64,000 bases of DNA from positions 62,127 to 126,126 of the forward strand of contig NZ_KB902236.1 in NCBI RefSeq assembly GCF_000379425.1, in the 5' to 3' direction. Positions 54,979 through 63,460 of the stretch are shown here, piece after piece; positions within the stretch are counted from its first letter, which is position 1, and every line of letters starts with the position of its first letter. A program made the translations under genes and the position numbers. The notes under the pieces were generated by a model. That model saw only the letters and a program-made list of their open reading frames with translations. It ran no database searches and was not told the DNA's origin. Origin of the DNA: Corynebacterium lubricantis DSM 45231 (lineage in GTDB: Bacteria; Actinomycetota; Actinomycetes; Mycobacteriales; Mycobacteriaceae).

Positions 54979-55671
54979 TTAGGCTGCCTTGGCTATCCCA
55001 TCGGCCTCGTCCCCGCCGACGCCCCAGGCGCGCAGCCCGAATTCGAGCGCAGACGTGCTCCCTTCAGCATTTGCTTCTTTCCACGCTCCCAGCGCCTGTG
55101 CATACTCGGTTTTGTGGCGGTAATAATAGGTTTCTGGCACCGCAATTCCCAGCGGGTCTGCTCCGGTGGCTGCCGCTGCAGCGCGTCCAGCAACGCGCCC
55201 AACGACGCCACTGCGCGGGCCAAACAGCTCACGGGAGGCGATTTCAAAGTGCACGACCTGGGCGAGCAGCATTCCCTCGACGTTCTCGGCAGTAATGATT
55301 CTGGCCAGCGCATTCAACCGCGCTGCACCGTCGCTAGTTGCCGGGGTGCCATTGCCCCCTGCTGCCACGTCGAGACGTGCAAAAACTTGCAGAGGAGCTC
55401 GCAGAAAGGCCTGCGCCGTGCGCCCCGACGATTCCGGGGACAACAAGGCGTAAGGCCGAATGAAGTTTTCCGGCTCTTCTTCTACCGTGGTCCCCTCGAG
55501 CAAAGCTGATAATTTGGCTCCCCGCAGGACAGATTCTCCGACAATGACGTCGGATCTCCGCAGCGCCGCCGGGCGCCGATGTGCCCTGGCCACTGAGGCG
55601 GTGGCCTCGTCGATAAGCGAGGCAACATTGCCTAGTCCGAGGTAGGGGGAAAGGGGACCTGGCACACTCAT
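54979..55671 (-). CDS. Conserved actinobacterial protein (Rv3662c position), function unknown
   Basis: 230 residues from ATG 55671, which is directly downstream of a TAGGCT -10-like box. Alpha-helical, rich in Ala and Arg, no Cys, no membrane helix. The N-terminal part (SLIDEATASVARAHRRPAAL, then ESVLRGAKLSALLEGT) slightly recalls the N-terminal helices of Fic proteins, but no HPFxxGNG motif is present, so Fic activity is not supported. Orthologues occupy the same place next to serB-like genes. One exact dispersed motif is at 55607-55619. Confidence 0.72.
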   Translation of the reverse strand: MSVPGPLSPYLGLGNVASLIDEATASVARAHRRPAALRRSDVIVGESVLRGAKLSALLEGTTVEEEPENFIRPYALLSPESSGRTAQAFLRAPLQVFARLDVAAGGNGTPATSDGAARLNALARIITAENVEGMLLAQVVHFEIASRELFGPRSGVVGRVAGRAAAAATGADPLGIAVPETYYYRHKTEYAQALGAWKEANAEGSTSALEFGLRAWGVGGDEADGIAKAA

Positions 55672-55729
55672 ATAGCCTAGAATAGCCACGGAGTAATCAA
55701 ATTTAACAAGCATTATGAAAATCTTGGGA

Positions 55730-55755
55730 CTATTGTGGTAAATCGACAATAGAAT
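55730..55755 (+). promoter_or_regulatory. Inverted repeat in the promoter of the holin-family gene
   Basis: CTATTGT (55730-55736) and ACAATAG (55746-55752) are a perfect 7-bp inverted repeat with a 9-base spacer. TAGAAT (55750-55755) overlaps the right arm and fits a -10 box. An operator here would block the promoter. The regulator is unknown. Confidence 0.45.
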
Positions 55756-55802
55756 CATGCAATCCCCCAGGGTGAAACAACCCACCGAGGAAGGTTAGAA
55801 AC

Positions 55803-56306
55803 ATGAGCAACAAAGGTCTTTACACCGACGGGACTGAGTCCTTTTCCGCGAAGGTAAATTCGATTCCTTTGCGCGATACTGATTCCACCCGCCCAGGAGA
55901 AAACTCCATCGGTGAACTGGTCTCCAGTGCTACCGAGCAGATGTCTACCCTCGTGCGCTCTGAAATCGAGTTGGCTAAGACCGAGATCGCCGGCGAAGTG
56001 AAGAAGGGCGCCATGGGCGGCGGCTTCTTCGGTGGTGCCGGTGTCATCGCTGCGTACTCATCGTTCTTCTTTTTCTTCTTCCTTGCAGAGCTCCTCGCCG
56101 TCTGGCTGGAGCGCTGGGCTGCGTTCCTGATCGTCTTCCTGGTCATGATTGTCCTGGCTGCGATCCTCGGTTTCATGGGTTACCGCAAGGTCAAGGGCCT
56201 GAAAAAGCCTGAAAAGACGATTGATTCCGTCGGAGAGCTGAAGACCTTGGTGCCGGGTCAGGCGACATCCAACCTGGCGAAGAAGGATTCCCACCTTTAC
56301 ACCTAA
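55803..56306 (+). CDS. Phage-holin-family (holin X) membrane protein
   Basis: 167 residues. A polar N-terminal region, then an amphipathic helix SSATEQMSTLVRSEIELAKTEI, and two membrane helices (about 70-95 and 100-122) joined by WLERWAA. This is the actinobacterial superfamily III holin pattern (Rv3669-type). Despite the name it is a chromosomal core protein, with no phage genes nearby. GAGGAAGG precedes the ATG. Role unknown. Confidence 0.83.
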   Translation: MSNKGLYTDGTESFSAKVNSIPLRDTDSTRPGENSIGELVSSATEQMSTLVRSEIELAKTEIAGEVKKGAMGGGFFGGAGVIAAYSSFFFFFFLAELLAVWLERWAAFLIVFLVMIVLAAILGFMGYRKVKGLKKPEKTIDSVGELKTLVPGQATSNLAKKDSHLYT

Positions 56307-56330
56307 AGGCCCCTCACTTAGTCACACTGA

Positions 56331-56356
56331 AACGTCTGCCCAGCCGCAGGCGTTTT
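56331..56356 (+). terminator. Terminator after the holin-family gene
   Basis: AACGTCTGC (56331-56339) pairs with GCAGGCGTT (56346-56354) with one G-T pair, followed by TTCTTGT. It lies 24 bases past the stop at 56306. Confidence 0.75.
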
Positions 56357-56396
56357 CTTGTGTCCTGCCCTTTTAGCCCCAATCGAAAGGTTAATT

Positions 56397-57326
56397 GTGA
56401 GCGCCCAGCGCTATGCCACCAGTCCAGAAGTGGTGAAACTCGAAGGCGACTTCGAACACCACATGGTTCATACACGTGGTATCCGACTGCACGTCGCGGT
56501 TGCCGGCAACCCCAGCAACCCCCTCGTCTTGCTGATCCACGGCACCTTCGGGGGCTGGTTTGATTACAAGGAGGTGATCGCTCCCCTCGCAGCTGCTGGG
56601 TATCACGTCGCCGCCATTGATATGCGCGGCTACGGCATGAGCGACAAGCCACCGCAAACGCCTGGAGATGAGATGCGCATTGCCACTGGTGACATCGCCG
56701 CTGTCATTTCCTCGTTGGGCCACTCCAAGGCGGTCCTCGTCGGGCACGACACGGGCGGTACTGTGGCCTGGGCCTGCGCGACGCACTATCCCGAGAAGAT
56801 CCACGCCCTCGTTTCTATTTCTGCGGCTCACCCCACCGATCTGCGCGCCGCCGTGCGCCGGCGCCCGTGGGACTTCATGCCCATTATCGGCCGCATCACG
56901 ATCGCCCGGTTGCCGTCTCAATTCCTGTCGCGCCTGTCGTCGCTACGCGCTCCGACGTGGCGTAAGTCGCTGGAATTCGATACCACGACCAAATTCCACC
57001 GCACCAATGCCTTCAAAGAAACCCTCGAGCTGCGCCTCAAGGCTGCCGATATCGGCCATGCGATGCCATATATCGTGCACAATTCACGCCTGCTCACCCC
57101 GCGCCTGCCTGTCTCCTTCCAGCAGGACGCTTTAGTGACCGCACCGACCCTGCTGATTCACCCCAAGCAGAGCCTGTGGAACCCGATTGTGACCCTCTCG
57201 CGGAAGCGCGTCGATGCCGACGTGACAGAGCTATCTATCGACGAGGCGAAGAACCTGCCGCCGATCGAACAGCCCGAGCGGTTCCTGGCGCATCTGGCCA
57301 ACTACTTCAAGACGGTGCTGGGTTAG
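56397..57326 (+). CDS. Alpha/beta hydrolase, epoxide hydrolase (EphE) type
   Basis: 309 residues from GTG 56397 (GAAAGG at 6 bases). The oxyanion motif is LLIHGTFGGWFDY; the nucleophile is Asp in VLVGHDTGGTVAW (GxDxG), as in epoxide hydrolases and haloalkane dehalogenases. DMRGYGMSDKPP precedes the cap domain. The acid and His lie in the last 60 residues. It is in the position of Rv3670 (ephE). It probably detoxifies epoxides or lipid peroxidation products, substrate unproven. Confidence 0.87.
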   Translation: MSAQRYATSPEVVKLEGDFEHHMVHTRGIRLHVAVAGNPSNPLVLLIHGTFGGWFDYKEVIAPLAAAGYHVAAIDMRGYGMSDKPPQTPGDEMRIATGDIAAVISSLGHSKAVLVGHDTGGTVAWACATHYPEKIHALVSISAAHPTDLRAAVRRRPWDFMPIIGRITIARLPSQFLSRLSSLRAPTWRKSLEFDTTTKFHRTNAFKETLELRLKAADIGHAMPYIVHNSRLLTPRLPVSFQQDALVTAPTLLIHPKQSLWNPIVTLSRKRVDADVTELSIDEAKNLPPIEQPERFLAHLANYFKTVLG

Positions 57327-57350
57327 CGGTGCTGGACTAACGGTGCAGGG

Positions 57351-58544
57351 TTAGCGGGTCACGCACTGCTGCGTATCCACGGGCTGCGTGAGCGAGGTGA
57401 AATCTCCCATCTGGTCGCGTACCTCGCGGGACGTGAGCGCGTAGCCAGTGCCTGTGGAATCTACCGAGGCACCAAATACAACGCCGAGGACGTCTCCATT
57501 GGTGTCCATGAGCGGCCCGCCAGAGTTACCCTGGCGGATCGTCCCGCGCACCGTGTAGGCCTCACGCTCGACGCGTCCGGTGGCATAGATGTCGGGGCCC
57601 GCAATAGTGATGCGATCGCGCACGCGCGCAGGTGCGGCCTCGAACGGGCCGGATTCTGGATAGCCCATCACAACCGCATCGTCGCCAGAAGAGGCAACCT
57701 GCTCGGCGAACTGCAAAGGCTCAAGACCCAAGTTCGGAACGTGGAGCACCGCAATATCGACATCAGGGTTGTAGTAGACCACGGTCGCCTCTTGGGTGCC
57801 CAAGCGAGTATCCAGGCCGACCTTTTCGGTGCCTGCGACAACGTGCGCATTCGTGATCACGTAGTCGGGGGACGCCACGAATCCAGAGCCCATGAGGTGG
57901 CGTTCGCAGACCTGCGCATCGCCGCGGACATGGACTACGGAAGGCTCCACTGCAGCGACCATGGTCTGATCCACTGCAGCTGCGTCAGGCGCATCCACTT
58001 CTTGTGCATTGCTTCCCTCAAAGGGAGAGACCAAAGGTGGCAGGCCGGATTCGTCGAGAAGCGCTGCCAATTGCGAAGGAATGCGTCCCGCCCACTGCGG
58101 AGCGACCTCGTCGATGGCTGTCAGCACGGACGACGAACGGATGCCCTGGCCCAACGAGCCGGGCATGCTGGAAGCCAGGGGGATCGAAATCAGCCAGATC
58201 ACAAGGGCGGAAGCGAGTGCTTGCAAGACAGCGCCCACGGCCGAGTCCAAGGTCTGAGCCGACGCTTTTCGCATGCGATCACGCACGTGCATGCCAATCG
58301 TGGCACCGGCGAGATTACCGATGCCGACGAAGAGGACGATGACCAGGAGCATCAAGAGCATGCGCCACACCGTCGTATCGGCTAGGTCAATGACGAAAGG
58401 AGCAACCGCCAGGCCAATGACGAGGCCAGCGATGATGCCAATGGCAGAGAGTACTGATGAGAACGCACCTTGCCTCCATCCGCCAACGAAGGCAGAAATA
58501 ATCAGCAGGACGATGACAGCATCGATGATGAGGCTAGCGGTCAC
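57351..58544 (-). CDS. marP: MarP-like membrane-bound serine protease
   Basis: 397 residues from GTG 58544. Four N-terminal membrane helices (CvpA-like, residues 1 to about 125), a linker, then a trypsin-like protease domain. Triad: His in VITNAHVVAG, Asp in NPDVDIAVLHV, Ser in QGNSGGPLMD. Two cysteines (QVCERH and QQCVTR) match the disulfide known to control MarP of M. tuberculosis. That enzyme cleaves the peptidoglycan hydrolase RipA under acid stress; a similar role here is likely. It lies at the Rv3671c position, downstream of the Nudix, TlpA and nth genes. Confidence 0.92.
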   Translation of the reverse strand: MTASLIIDAVIVLLIISAFVGGWRQGAFSSVLSAIGIIAGLVIGLAVAPFVIDLADTTVWRMLLMLLVIVLFVGIGNLAGATIGMHVRDRMRKASAQTLDSAVGAVLQALASALVIWLISIPLASSMPGSLGQGIRSSSVLTAIDEVAPQWAGRIPSQLAALLDESGLPPLVSPFEGSNAQEVDAPDAAAVDQTMVAAVEPSVVHVRGDAQVCERHLMGSGFVASPDYVITNAHVVAGTEKVGLDTRLGTQEATVVYYNPDVDIAVLHVPNLGLEPLQFAEQVASSGDDAVVMGYPESGPFEAAPARVRDRITIAGPDIYATGRVEREAYTVRGTIRQGNSGGPLMDTNGDVLGVVFGASVDSTGTGYALTSREVRDQMGDFTSLTQPVDTQQCVTR

Positions 58545-58644
58545 AGGGCAGGGCAGTCCTTACTGGCTCGGCAATTGTCCAATCAATTCTTAGGCAGAGC
58601 CTACTCGCTCGATACTCAAAAGTTGATATCGGCTACGACACACC

Positions 58645-59415
58645 TTAGTCGTGGCGTTCCCGGTTCCGGGACTGTGCCAGGGCATCCTCTAAGTCATATA
58701 TCCGCTCGGAGTGCCAGGGAATGTCCCACCCACTGGCGGTGAACACCCCCGCCAACAGCGCAGCGGTAAAGCCCCACACTAGGTAGCCGTTCGTGCGGAA
58801 GGCCGGACCACTCCACCCACCCCAGCCGACCGTGAGCCGGGATTCGGGGGCGAGGAGCTCTTCAAGGCTGGCAACGAAGACATCATCGGTTTCATCCTCG
58901 CTGGCCACCCAGGTCTTTGCTCCTGAGTGGTTGTAGGCCACAACGGGGTGAACCGGGTAACCGTTTGAGCGCACGCTGACCATATCCAAGGTGGCTAACG
59001 GTGTCACCGCATCAGCGTCCAACCCCGTCTCTTCCCACGCCTCGCGCAACGCCGCATCGACGGGGCCCCGATCTCCAGGGTCAATCCGACCACCGGGGAA
59101 GGCCATCTGACCAGAGTGAGTTCTCATCGTGGGAGTGCGATGCGTCAATAAAATCCCGGCATCCTCAGGCAAGGAAGCACTTCCTCGGGCTCCTGAGAAG
59201 AGCATGAGCACTGCCGCATGCTTCGCCCCTGGGATCGCGCCCCCGTTGGCACTGGTGACCGCTGCGGAGCGGGCGGAGAGATGCCTGGACACAGCCGACT
59301 CTGCCCCGATGTCGCGGTGGCGTGCCAAAGGCGACAGCCACTCCGGAGCCCGCTCAGGGTTCACGGCAACGTCATGCTTGAAACTGCTATGCGAGTAGCT
59401 ACTTCCCTGCCCCAT
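58645..59415 (-). CDS. Nudix hydrolase, CoA pyrophosphatase type
   Basis: 256 residues from ATG 59415 (AGGAG at 9 bases; GTG 59421 is also possible). Nudix box GGRIDPGDRGPVDAALREAWEETGLD is complete in its GX5EX7REVXEEXGL frame. GQMAFPGG just before it is the CoA-Nudix extension. Expected to split CoA or acyl-CoA derivatives. Downstream of tlpA/nth and upstream of marP, the mycobacterial order (Rv3672c). Confidence 0.88.
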   Translation of the reverse strand: MGQGSSYSHSSFKHDVAVNPERAPEWLSPLARHRDIGAESAVSRHLSARSAAVTSANGGAIPGAKHAAVLMLFSGARGSASLPEDAGILLTHRTPTMRTHSGQMAFPGGRIDPGDRGPVDAALREAWEETGLDADAVTPLATLDMVSVRSNGYPVHPVVAYNHSGAKTWVASEDETDDVFVASLEELLAPESRLTVGWGGWSGPAFRTNGYLVWGFTAALLAGVFTASGWDIPWHSERIYDLEDALAQSRNRERHD

Positions 59416-59433
59416 TGTCACTCACTCCTTTTG

Positions 59434-60039
59434 TTACACAACGCTACTTACTGCTTCATCCATTTCATCAACAGAAGTGAAAGCCTGAGGAAAGAGCCCA
59501 ATCTGCTCTTCACCTCGGAACACCACGGTAATGGGAATAACGTTGGGCAACCCCAACGTTCCCGCGAAAAGATTGTCGGAGTCCTGGTAGCTAGCAATGT
59601 CGACGTTCAGCTCGGTGAGAAGGTCGGCACCGTATCCCGCGTTGGTATCGGCTTGTACGCCCACCACGGTATAGCCAGGATTTTGCTCTGCGTATTGTTC
59701 CACGATGGGTAACTCGTCTCGGCACGGACCACACCACCATGCCCACACGTTGACCACCGTGATGTGGTTCGGATCATCCGGAGCAGCGCCGTTGTCACCA
59801 CCAAGGCACGGCAGCTCTACTCCCCCAGCGCCGGTGGATGGGCAGTTCGGGCGATCAGACATCTCAGCGGGTTCGGGCACGATTGAATCTTCGCCAGCTT
59901 CACCGGATGTGGCCGAACTCGCAGCCGAAGCGTCACTCGATTCATTCCCGTTGCCATTGAGCACGCTAAACGCGCCGACGAGGAGCAATGCCGTGGCTGC
60001 TACCAGCACGACGACACTGACGATTAGCGATTTCTTCAT
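59434..60039 (-). CDS. Membrane-anchored TlpA/ResA-like thioredoxin
   Basis: 201 residues. N-terminal anchor ([21 protein letters not shown]), a Ser/Ala/Glu-rich linker, then a thioredoxin fold with [17 protein letters not shown] (CGPC) near residue 95 and a further Cys pair in [19 protein letters not shown]. Reduces disulfides outside the membrane, possibly for cytochrome c maturation. Start overlaps the nth stop by ATGA. Confidence 0.88.
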   Translation of the reverse strand: MKKSLIVSVVVLVAATALLLVGAFSVLNGNGNESSDASAASSATSGEAGEDSIVPEPAEMSDRPNCPSTGAGGVELPCLGGDNGAAPDDPNHITVVNVWAWWCGPCRDELPIVEQYAEQNPGYTVVGVQADTNAGYGADLLTELNVDIASYQDSDNLFAGTLGLPNVIPITVVFRGEEQIGLFPQAFTSVDEMDEAVSSVV

Positions 60040-60893
60040 AGTTCTTTCTCTACCTCATCACTCTGGTCCTCATCACTCTGGTCGCCCTCGGGCTCTACCG
60101 GAGTAGTCATCATCGTGAGAATATGTTCGCGCTCTGGCCCACGAACGAGCTTTTCTGCTGCCCCGAAATCTGGCGGACCTACCTGCCCAAAGCTCGGGCA
60201 GTCGTATGCAATGGGGCAGGCCCCGCACGCCGCCTTTCGGGCGTGGCAGACCCTCCTCCCATGGAAAATAATCCGGTGGGAGAACATGGTCCATTCAGGC
60301 TTCTCAATCAGTTCGCCAATAGCCTTTTCAATGGCAACGGGATCGGTTTCTTCGGTCAGGCCAAGCCGATGCACTAGCCGCTGAAAGTGCGTGTCTACTG
60401 TCAATCCTGGCAGGTCAAAGGCATTGCCGCGCACTACATGGGCCGTCTTGCGGCCCACTCCCGGCAGGGACACAAGATCGTCGATACCAACTGGGACTTC
60501 ACCACCGAAATCTGACACCAGCTTCTGGCCCAATCCAATCAGGTGCCCAGCCTTGGCCTTGTAAAACCCAGTCGGCCGAATAATCTCCTGCAGCTCCTCG
60601 ACCTCGGCAGAGGCGTAATCCTCCGCGCGCGGGTACTTCGCAAACAGCGCAGGGGTGACCTGATTGACCCGCACATCGGTGGTCTGAGCCGACAAAACAG
60701 TAGCCACAAGTAGCTCTAGCGGGTTGGTAAAATCCAGTTCCGCCTGCGCATCGGGATACACAGTGGCAAGGGTTCGGTTAATCCGCCTCGCCCGGCGAGT
60801 GCGCCCCAGTTCCGTTTCGCGGCCCTTCGCCGCCGGATGAGACCCAGGGCGCCGAGTTTTCAGGGGAGTAAGCGAGGCGCGTGGAGCAGACAT
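60036..60893 (-). CDS. nth: Endonuclease III Nth
   Basis: 285 residues from ATG 60893. Helix-hairpin-helix [17 protein letters not shown] carries the catalytic Lys, and [15 protein letters not shown] the catalytic Asp. The [4Fe-4S] loop [17 protein letters not shown] is complete. It removes oxidised pyrimidines and nicks the abasic site. A basic N-terminal extension of about 35 residues and an acidic C-terminal tail ([17 protein letters not shown]) go beyond the core. It is first in the nth-tlpA-Nudix-marP run. Confidence 0.95.
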   Translation of the reverse strand: MSAPRASLTPLKTRRPGSHPAAKGRETELGRTRRARRINRTLATVYPDAQAELDFTNPLELLVATVLSAQTTDVRVNQVTPALFAKYPRAEDYASAEVEELQEIIRPTGFYKAKAGHLIGLGQKLVSDFGGEVPVGIDDLVSLPGVGRKTAHVVRGNAFDLPGLTVDTHFQRLVHRLGLTEETDPVAIEKAIGELIEKPEWTMFSHRIIFHGRRVCHARKAACGACPIAYDCPSFGQVGPPDFGAAEKLVRGPEREHILTMMTTPVEPEGDQSDEDQSDEVEKEL

Positions 60894-60943
60894 AATGTCT
60901 ACCTTAGCTTGTCCCCGAAATCGCCTCCGGTATCGTTGGGGCC

Positions 60944-61039
60944 ATGACAGCAATACTTGTGTTTGTGGTCCCGGTCTTGCTGGCACTCTTCCTCATTGGG
61001 ATGGAGAAGTTGGAATCTATAGTTGTCAGCATTAAATAA
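60944..61039 (+). CDS. 31-residue single-pass membrane microprotein
   Basis: A short open frame, ATG 60944 to TAA 61039, below usual calling limits. The peptide begins [20 protein letters not shown], a full membrane helix, then [12 protein letters not shown], a small amphipathic charged tail. The composition is that of a true single-pass microprotein, and I recall similar 30-residue proteins annotated near crp-type genes in other actinobacteria. No good Shine-Dalgarno; TATCGT about 8 bases upstream could be a -10 box for a leaderless message. It lies between nth (divergent) and glxR. Confidence 0.55.
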   Translation: MTAILVFVVPVLLALFLIGMEKLESIVVSIK

Positions 61040-61048
61040 CAAGGCAGT

Positions 61049-61092
61049 TTCCACTGTGCTTCCACCGTGCTTCCACCGTGCTTCCACCGTGC
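61049..61092 (+). repeat. Four tandem 11-bp repeats TTCCACYGTGC
   Basis: TTCCACTGTGC at 61049-61059 is followed by TTCCACCGTGC at 61060-61070, 61071-61081 and 61082-61092 with no gaps. The 11-bp period is about one DNA helix turn, so protein bound to each unit would line up on one face. It begins 10 bases after the microprotein stop and lies 243 bases upstream of glxR. Confidence 0.85.
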
Positions 61093-61334
61093 GCACAGCG
61101 AATTAAGAACGACTTTTTCGCGCACCCTTGTTACTAGAGTGTTATCATCTTCTAGTGTGACAAATTTCGCCATAAAATCACTTTGTGATTAGTCTGGCGA
61201 AGCAGTAATCACCACAGTGGTTACCATCACTTAAGAAATCTTCAGCAGCCGAATCAACCATTTGGCTGGGAACCCCTATCACTTTAGCCACCGATACCGT
61301 GACCAGGGAACGAAACAAATTGGGAGGAACACGA
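61093..61334 (+). promoter_or_regulatory. glxR upstream region with two inverted repeats
   Basis: AATCAC-TTT-GTGATT (61176-61190) is a perfect inverted repeat. GTAATCAC-CACA-GTGGTTAC (61205-61224) is another with one mismatch. Both face inward (ATCAC..GTGAT), unlike the GlxR consensus TGTGA-N6-TCACA; a single TGTGA half lies at 61156-61160. GlxR autoregulation is known in C. glutamicum, but no complete consensus site is visible here. GGAGGA precedes the glxR ATG. Confidence 0.5.
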
Positions 61335-62018
61335 ATGGACGGAGTTCACGAGACCCTATCGCGTGCCGGAATTTTTCAAGGCGTTGACCCTGTAGCGGTT
61401 GAAAACCTGACTAAAGATATGGAAACCGTGCGCTTCCCTCGCGGGGCCACCATTTTCGACGAGGGTGAACCCGGCGACCGGTTGTACATCATCATTTCCG
61501 GCAAGGTCAAGCTCGCCCGCCACGCTTCCGATGGCCGCGAGAACCTGCTTTCCGTGATGGGACCGTCTGACATGTTCGGCGAGCTTTCCATCTTCGATCC
61601 GGGCCCACGTACCTCCTCCGCGGTCTGCGTGACCGAGGTCCAGGCTGCCACGATGAACTCCGAGATGCTGAAGAACTGGATCGAGGAGTACCCCTCCATC
61701 TCCCAGCAGCTCCTCCGCGTTCTCGCGCGTCGTCTGCGCCGCACCAACGCCTCCCTGGCTGACCTCATCTTCACCGATGTTCCAGGCCGCGTGGCAAAGA
61801 CCTTGCTGCAGCTGGCGAACCGCTTCGGTCAGCAAGAAGGCGGCGCCCTGCGCGTCAACCACGACCTCACCCAGGAAGAGATCGCCCAGCTGGTCGGCGC
61901 CTCCCGCGAGACCGTGAACAAGGCTCTTGCTACCTTCGCGCATCGTGGTTGGATCCGCCTCGAGGGTAAGTCCGTGCTCATCGTTGACACCGAGCACCTC
62001 GCTCGCCGCGCACGCTAG
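61335..62018 (+). CDS. glxR: cAMP-responsive global regulator GlxR (CRP family)
   Basis: 227 residues, almost identical to C. glutamicum GlxR. The cAMP pocket is seen in [20 protein letters not shown] and [17 protein letters not shown]; the C-terminal winged helix-turn-helix is [28 protein letters not shown]. It controls hundreds of genes of carbon metabolism and respiration. Its cAMP source, the cyclase at 40145, is in this window. The start at ATG 61335 follows GGAGGA at 7 bases. Confidence 0.97.
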   Translation: MDGVHETLSRAGIFQGVDPVAVENLTKDMETVRFPRGATIFDEGEPGDRLYIIISGKVKLARHASDGRENLLSVMGPSDMFGELSIFDPGPRTSSAVCVTEVQAATMNSEMLKNWIEEYPSISQQLLRVLARRLRRTNASLADLIFTDVPGRVAKTLLQLANRFGQQEGGALRVNHDLTQEEIAQLVGASRETVNKALATFAHRGWIRLEGKSVLIVDTEHLARRAR

Positions 62019-62040
62019 TCGCAGATTCGAGCAGACAGAA

Positions 62041-62069
62041 AAGAACCGGTCCCAGTGGGAACGGTTCTT
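62041..62069 (+). terminator. Terminator after glxR
   Basis: AAGAACCG (62041-62048) pairs with CGGTTCTT (62062-62069), extended by TCCC/GGGA inside. TTC and ACTTT follow. It is 22 bases past the glxR stop and close to the end of the convergent MBL gene. A one-mismatch copy of the dispersed motif (62070-62082, minus) directly follows. Confidence 0.8.
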
Positions 62070-62089
62070 CACTTTACGACGATGGCGCC

Positions 62090-62923
62090 TTACACGTGGT
62101 TAGGCGCCTTTTCGCCCTGCTGCTCCAAGTATTTTAGGGTGACGCGGGTGGACTGCTCTGCCGCTCCGCGCAGAACTGGGTCAACATCGTCGTACATCTC
62201 ATCGACGAGTGTCTTCACATCAACATCGGTGCCGCGCTCAGCCCAGATGGAACGAATCTGCTCGAGGCGATAGTTACGGCGATCGATATATTTGCGAGCA
62301 AATGGTGCCAGGTCTGGCGCTTCTGCGCCGTGGCCGGGCAGCAAAGTCACGCCCGCGCCGCGGTTTTCCAGCAGTGCAAGTGTTTCCAGGTAGGCACCAA
62401 GGTCGCCATCGGTTTCCGAAATCATGGTGGTGTGGCGACCCGCGATGGTGTCACCCGTCATGATCCCCTCTAGGTTTTCTTCCGTGACTTCGTCGGTGTA
62501 GACGAAGAAACAAACACAATCGGAAGTGTGGCCAGGGGTATGGACGACCTCGACGGTGGGGGTCACACCATCAATGCTGATAATTTCGCCATCAACTAAA
62601 GGCTCTGCCCCAAAGCTATAGCGAGGATCGAACGCGCGAACTGGAGCGCCAGTCAACTGGCGAAAACGCTCAGCACCATCAGCATGGTCGTGGTGGCGGT
62701 GAGTGAGAAGAATCAGGCCGACATTTCCGGCCTTGGATTTGAGGACATTGAGGTGTCCTTCATCTTCCGGGCCTGGATCAACGACGATACTGAAATCATC
62801 CTCTGGGCCACGGATAATCCACGAATTTGTACCCTCCAACGCTGCATAGCTTGGGTTGGGGGCTAAGACGACGGCGACCGAGTTCGTTACCGGTCGAATC
62901 TGACTGTAAGCAGGGTGCTCCAT
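62090..62923 (-). CDS. MBL-fold hydrolase (Rv3677c-like)
   Basis: 277 residues. Metal motif LLTHRHHDHADGAERF (HxHxDH), further ligands VHTPGHTSDCVCF, MTGDTIAGRH and LLPGHGAEAPDL, followed by a C-terminal winged-helix-like segment (IDRRNYRLEQIRSIW) typical of LACTB2/ribonuclease-like MBL proteins. It may be a nuclease or thioester hydrolase; unproven. Same place as Rv3677c next to crp. Confidence 0.85.
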   Translation of the reverse strand: MEHPAYSQIRPVTNSVAVVLAPNPSYAALEGTNSWIIRGPEDDFSIVVDPGPEDEGHLNVLKSKAGNVGLILLTHRHHDHADGAERFRQLTGAPVRAFDPRYSFGAEPLVDGEIISIDGVTPTVEVVHTPGHTSDCVCFFVYTDEVTEENLEGIMTGDTIAGRHTTMISETDGDLGAYLETLALLENRGAGVTLLPGHGAEAPDLAPFARKYIDRRNYRLEQIRSIWAERGTDVDVKTLVDEMYDDVDPVLRGAAEQSTRVTLKYLEQQGEKAPNHV

Positions 62924-62998
62924 AGCACCCAGCCTACAGGGCCGACGGGGTTTTTCTAATCCGAGGGAGACGAAAAGTAGAAGTACTACTTGTCGGTT

Positions 62999-63460
62999 CT
63001 ATTCCTCGATCTCGACAATCAATTCAACTTCTACTGGGGAGTTCAACGGCAGCACCGCAACGCCCACGGCCGAGCGCGCGTGCGCACCCTGCTCACCGAA
63101 AATTTCCTGCAACGCCTCGCTCGCACCGTTAATCACGGCTGGCTGCTTGGTGAAGTTAGGATCGGAAGCCACGAATCCCACGATCTTCAGCACACGCGAG
63201 ATCTTGTCCACTCCCACCAGGTCATCGACAGCGGCGATAGCATTCAGCACCGCAACGCGGGCAAGCCGGTAGGCAGTTTCTTCGTCGACTTCTGCCCCCA
63301 CTTTGCCTTCGGCGGGTAGAGCACCGTCGACGAAAGGCAGCTGACCGGAAGTCCACACCTGGTTGCCTACCTGAGTGGCTGGGACGTACGCAGCAACTGG
63401 TGCCGCGACAGCAGGAAGCTCAATTCCGAGCTCCTCGAAACGCTTGGTCCAATTTGCCAT
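62999..63460 (-). CDS. RidA/YjgF family protein
   Basis: 153 residues from ATG 63460. Long RidA form: TSGQLPFVDGALPAEGKVGAE, then LNAIAAVDDLVGVDKISRVLKIVGFV and the C-terminal VGVAVLPLNSPVEVELIVEIEE. The usual catalytic Arg region differs (EQGAHARSAVGVA), as in the actinobacterial subgroup. RidA proteins remove reactive enamine/imine intermediates. It overlaps the DUF4177 gene by one base (TAATG). Confidence 0.88.
   Translation of the reverse strand: MANWTKRFEELGIELPAVAAPVAAYVPATQVGNQVWTSGQLPFVDGALPAEGKVGAEVDEETAYRLARVAVLNAIAAVDDLVGVDKISRVLKIVGFVASDPNFTKQPAVINGASEALQEIFGEQGAHARSAVGVAVLPLNSPVEVELIVEIEE

Noticed and set aside
54979..55671. Fic-domain protein
   Set aside because: An EG-containing N-terminal helix is reminiscent, but the HPFxxGNG catalytic motif is missing.
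55803..56306. Holin-family gene as a sign of a prophage
   Set aside because: No integrase, structural or lysis genes nearby; the gene is a core actinobacterial one (Rv3669 position).
61049..61092. Tandem repeats as a possible CRISPR array
   Set aside because: Units are 11 bp with no spacers, and no cas genes are in the window.
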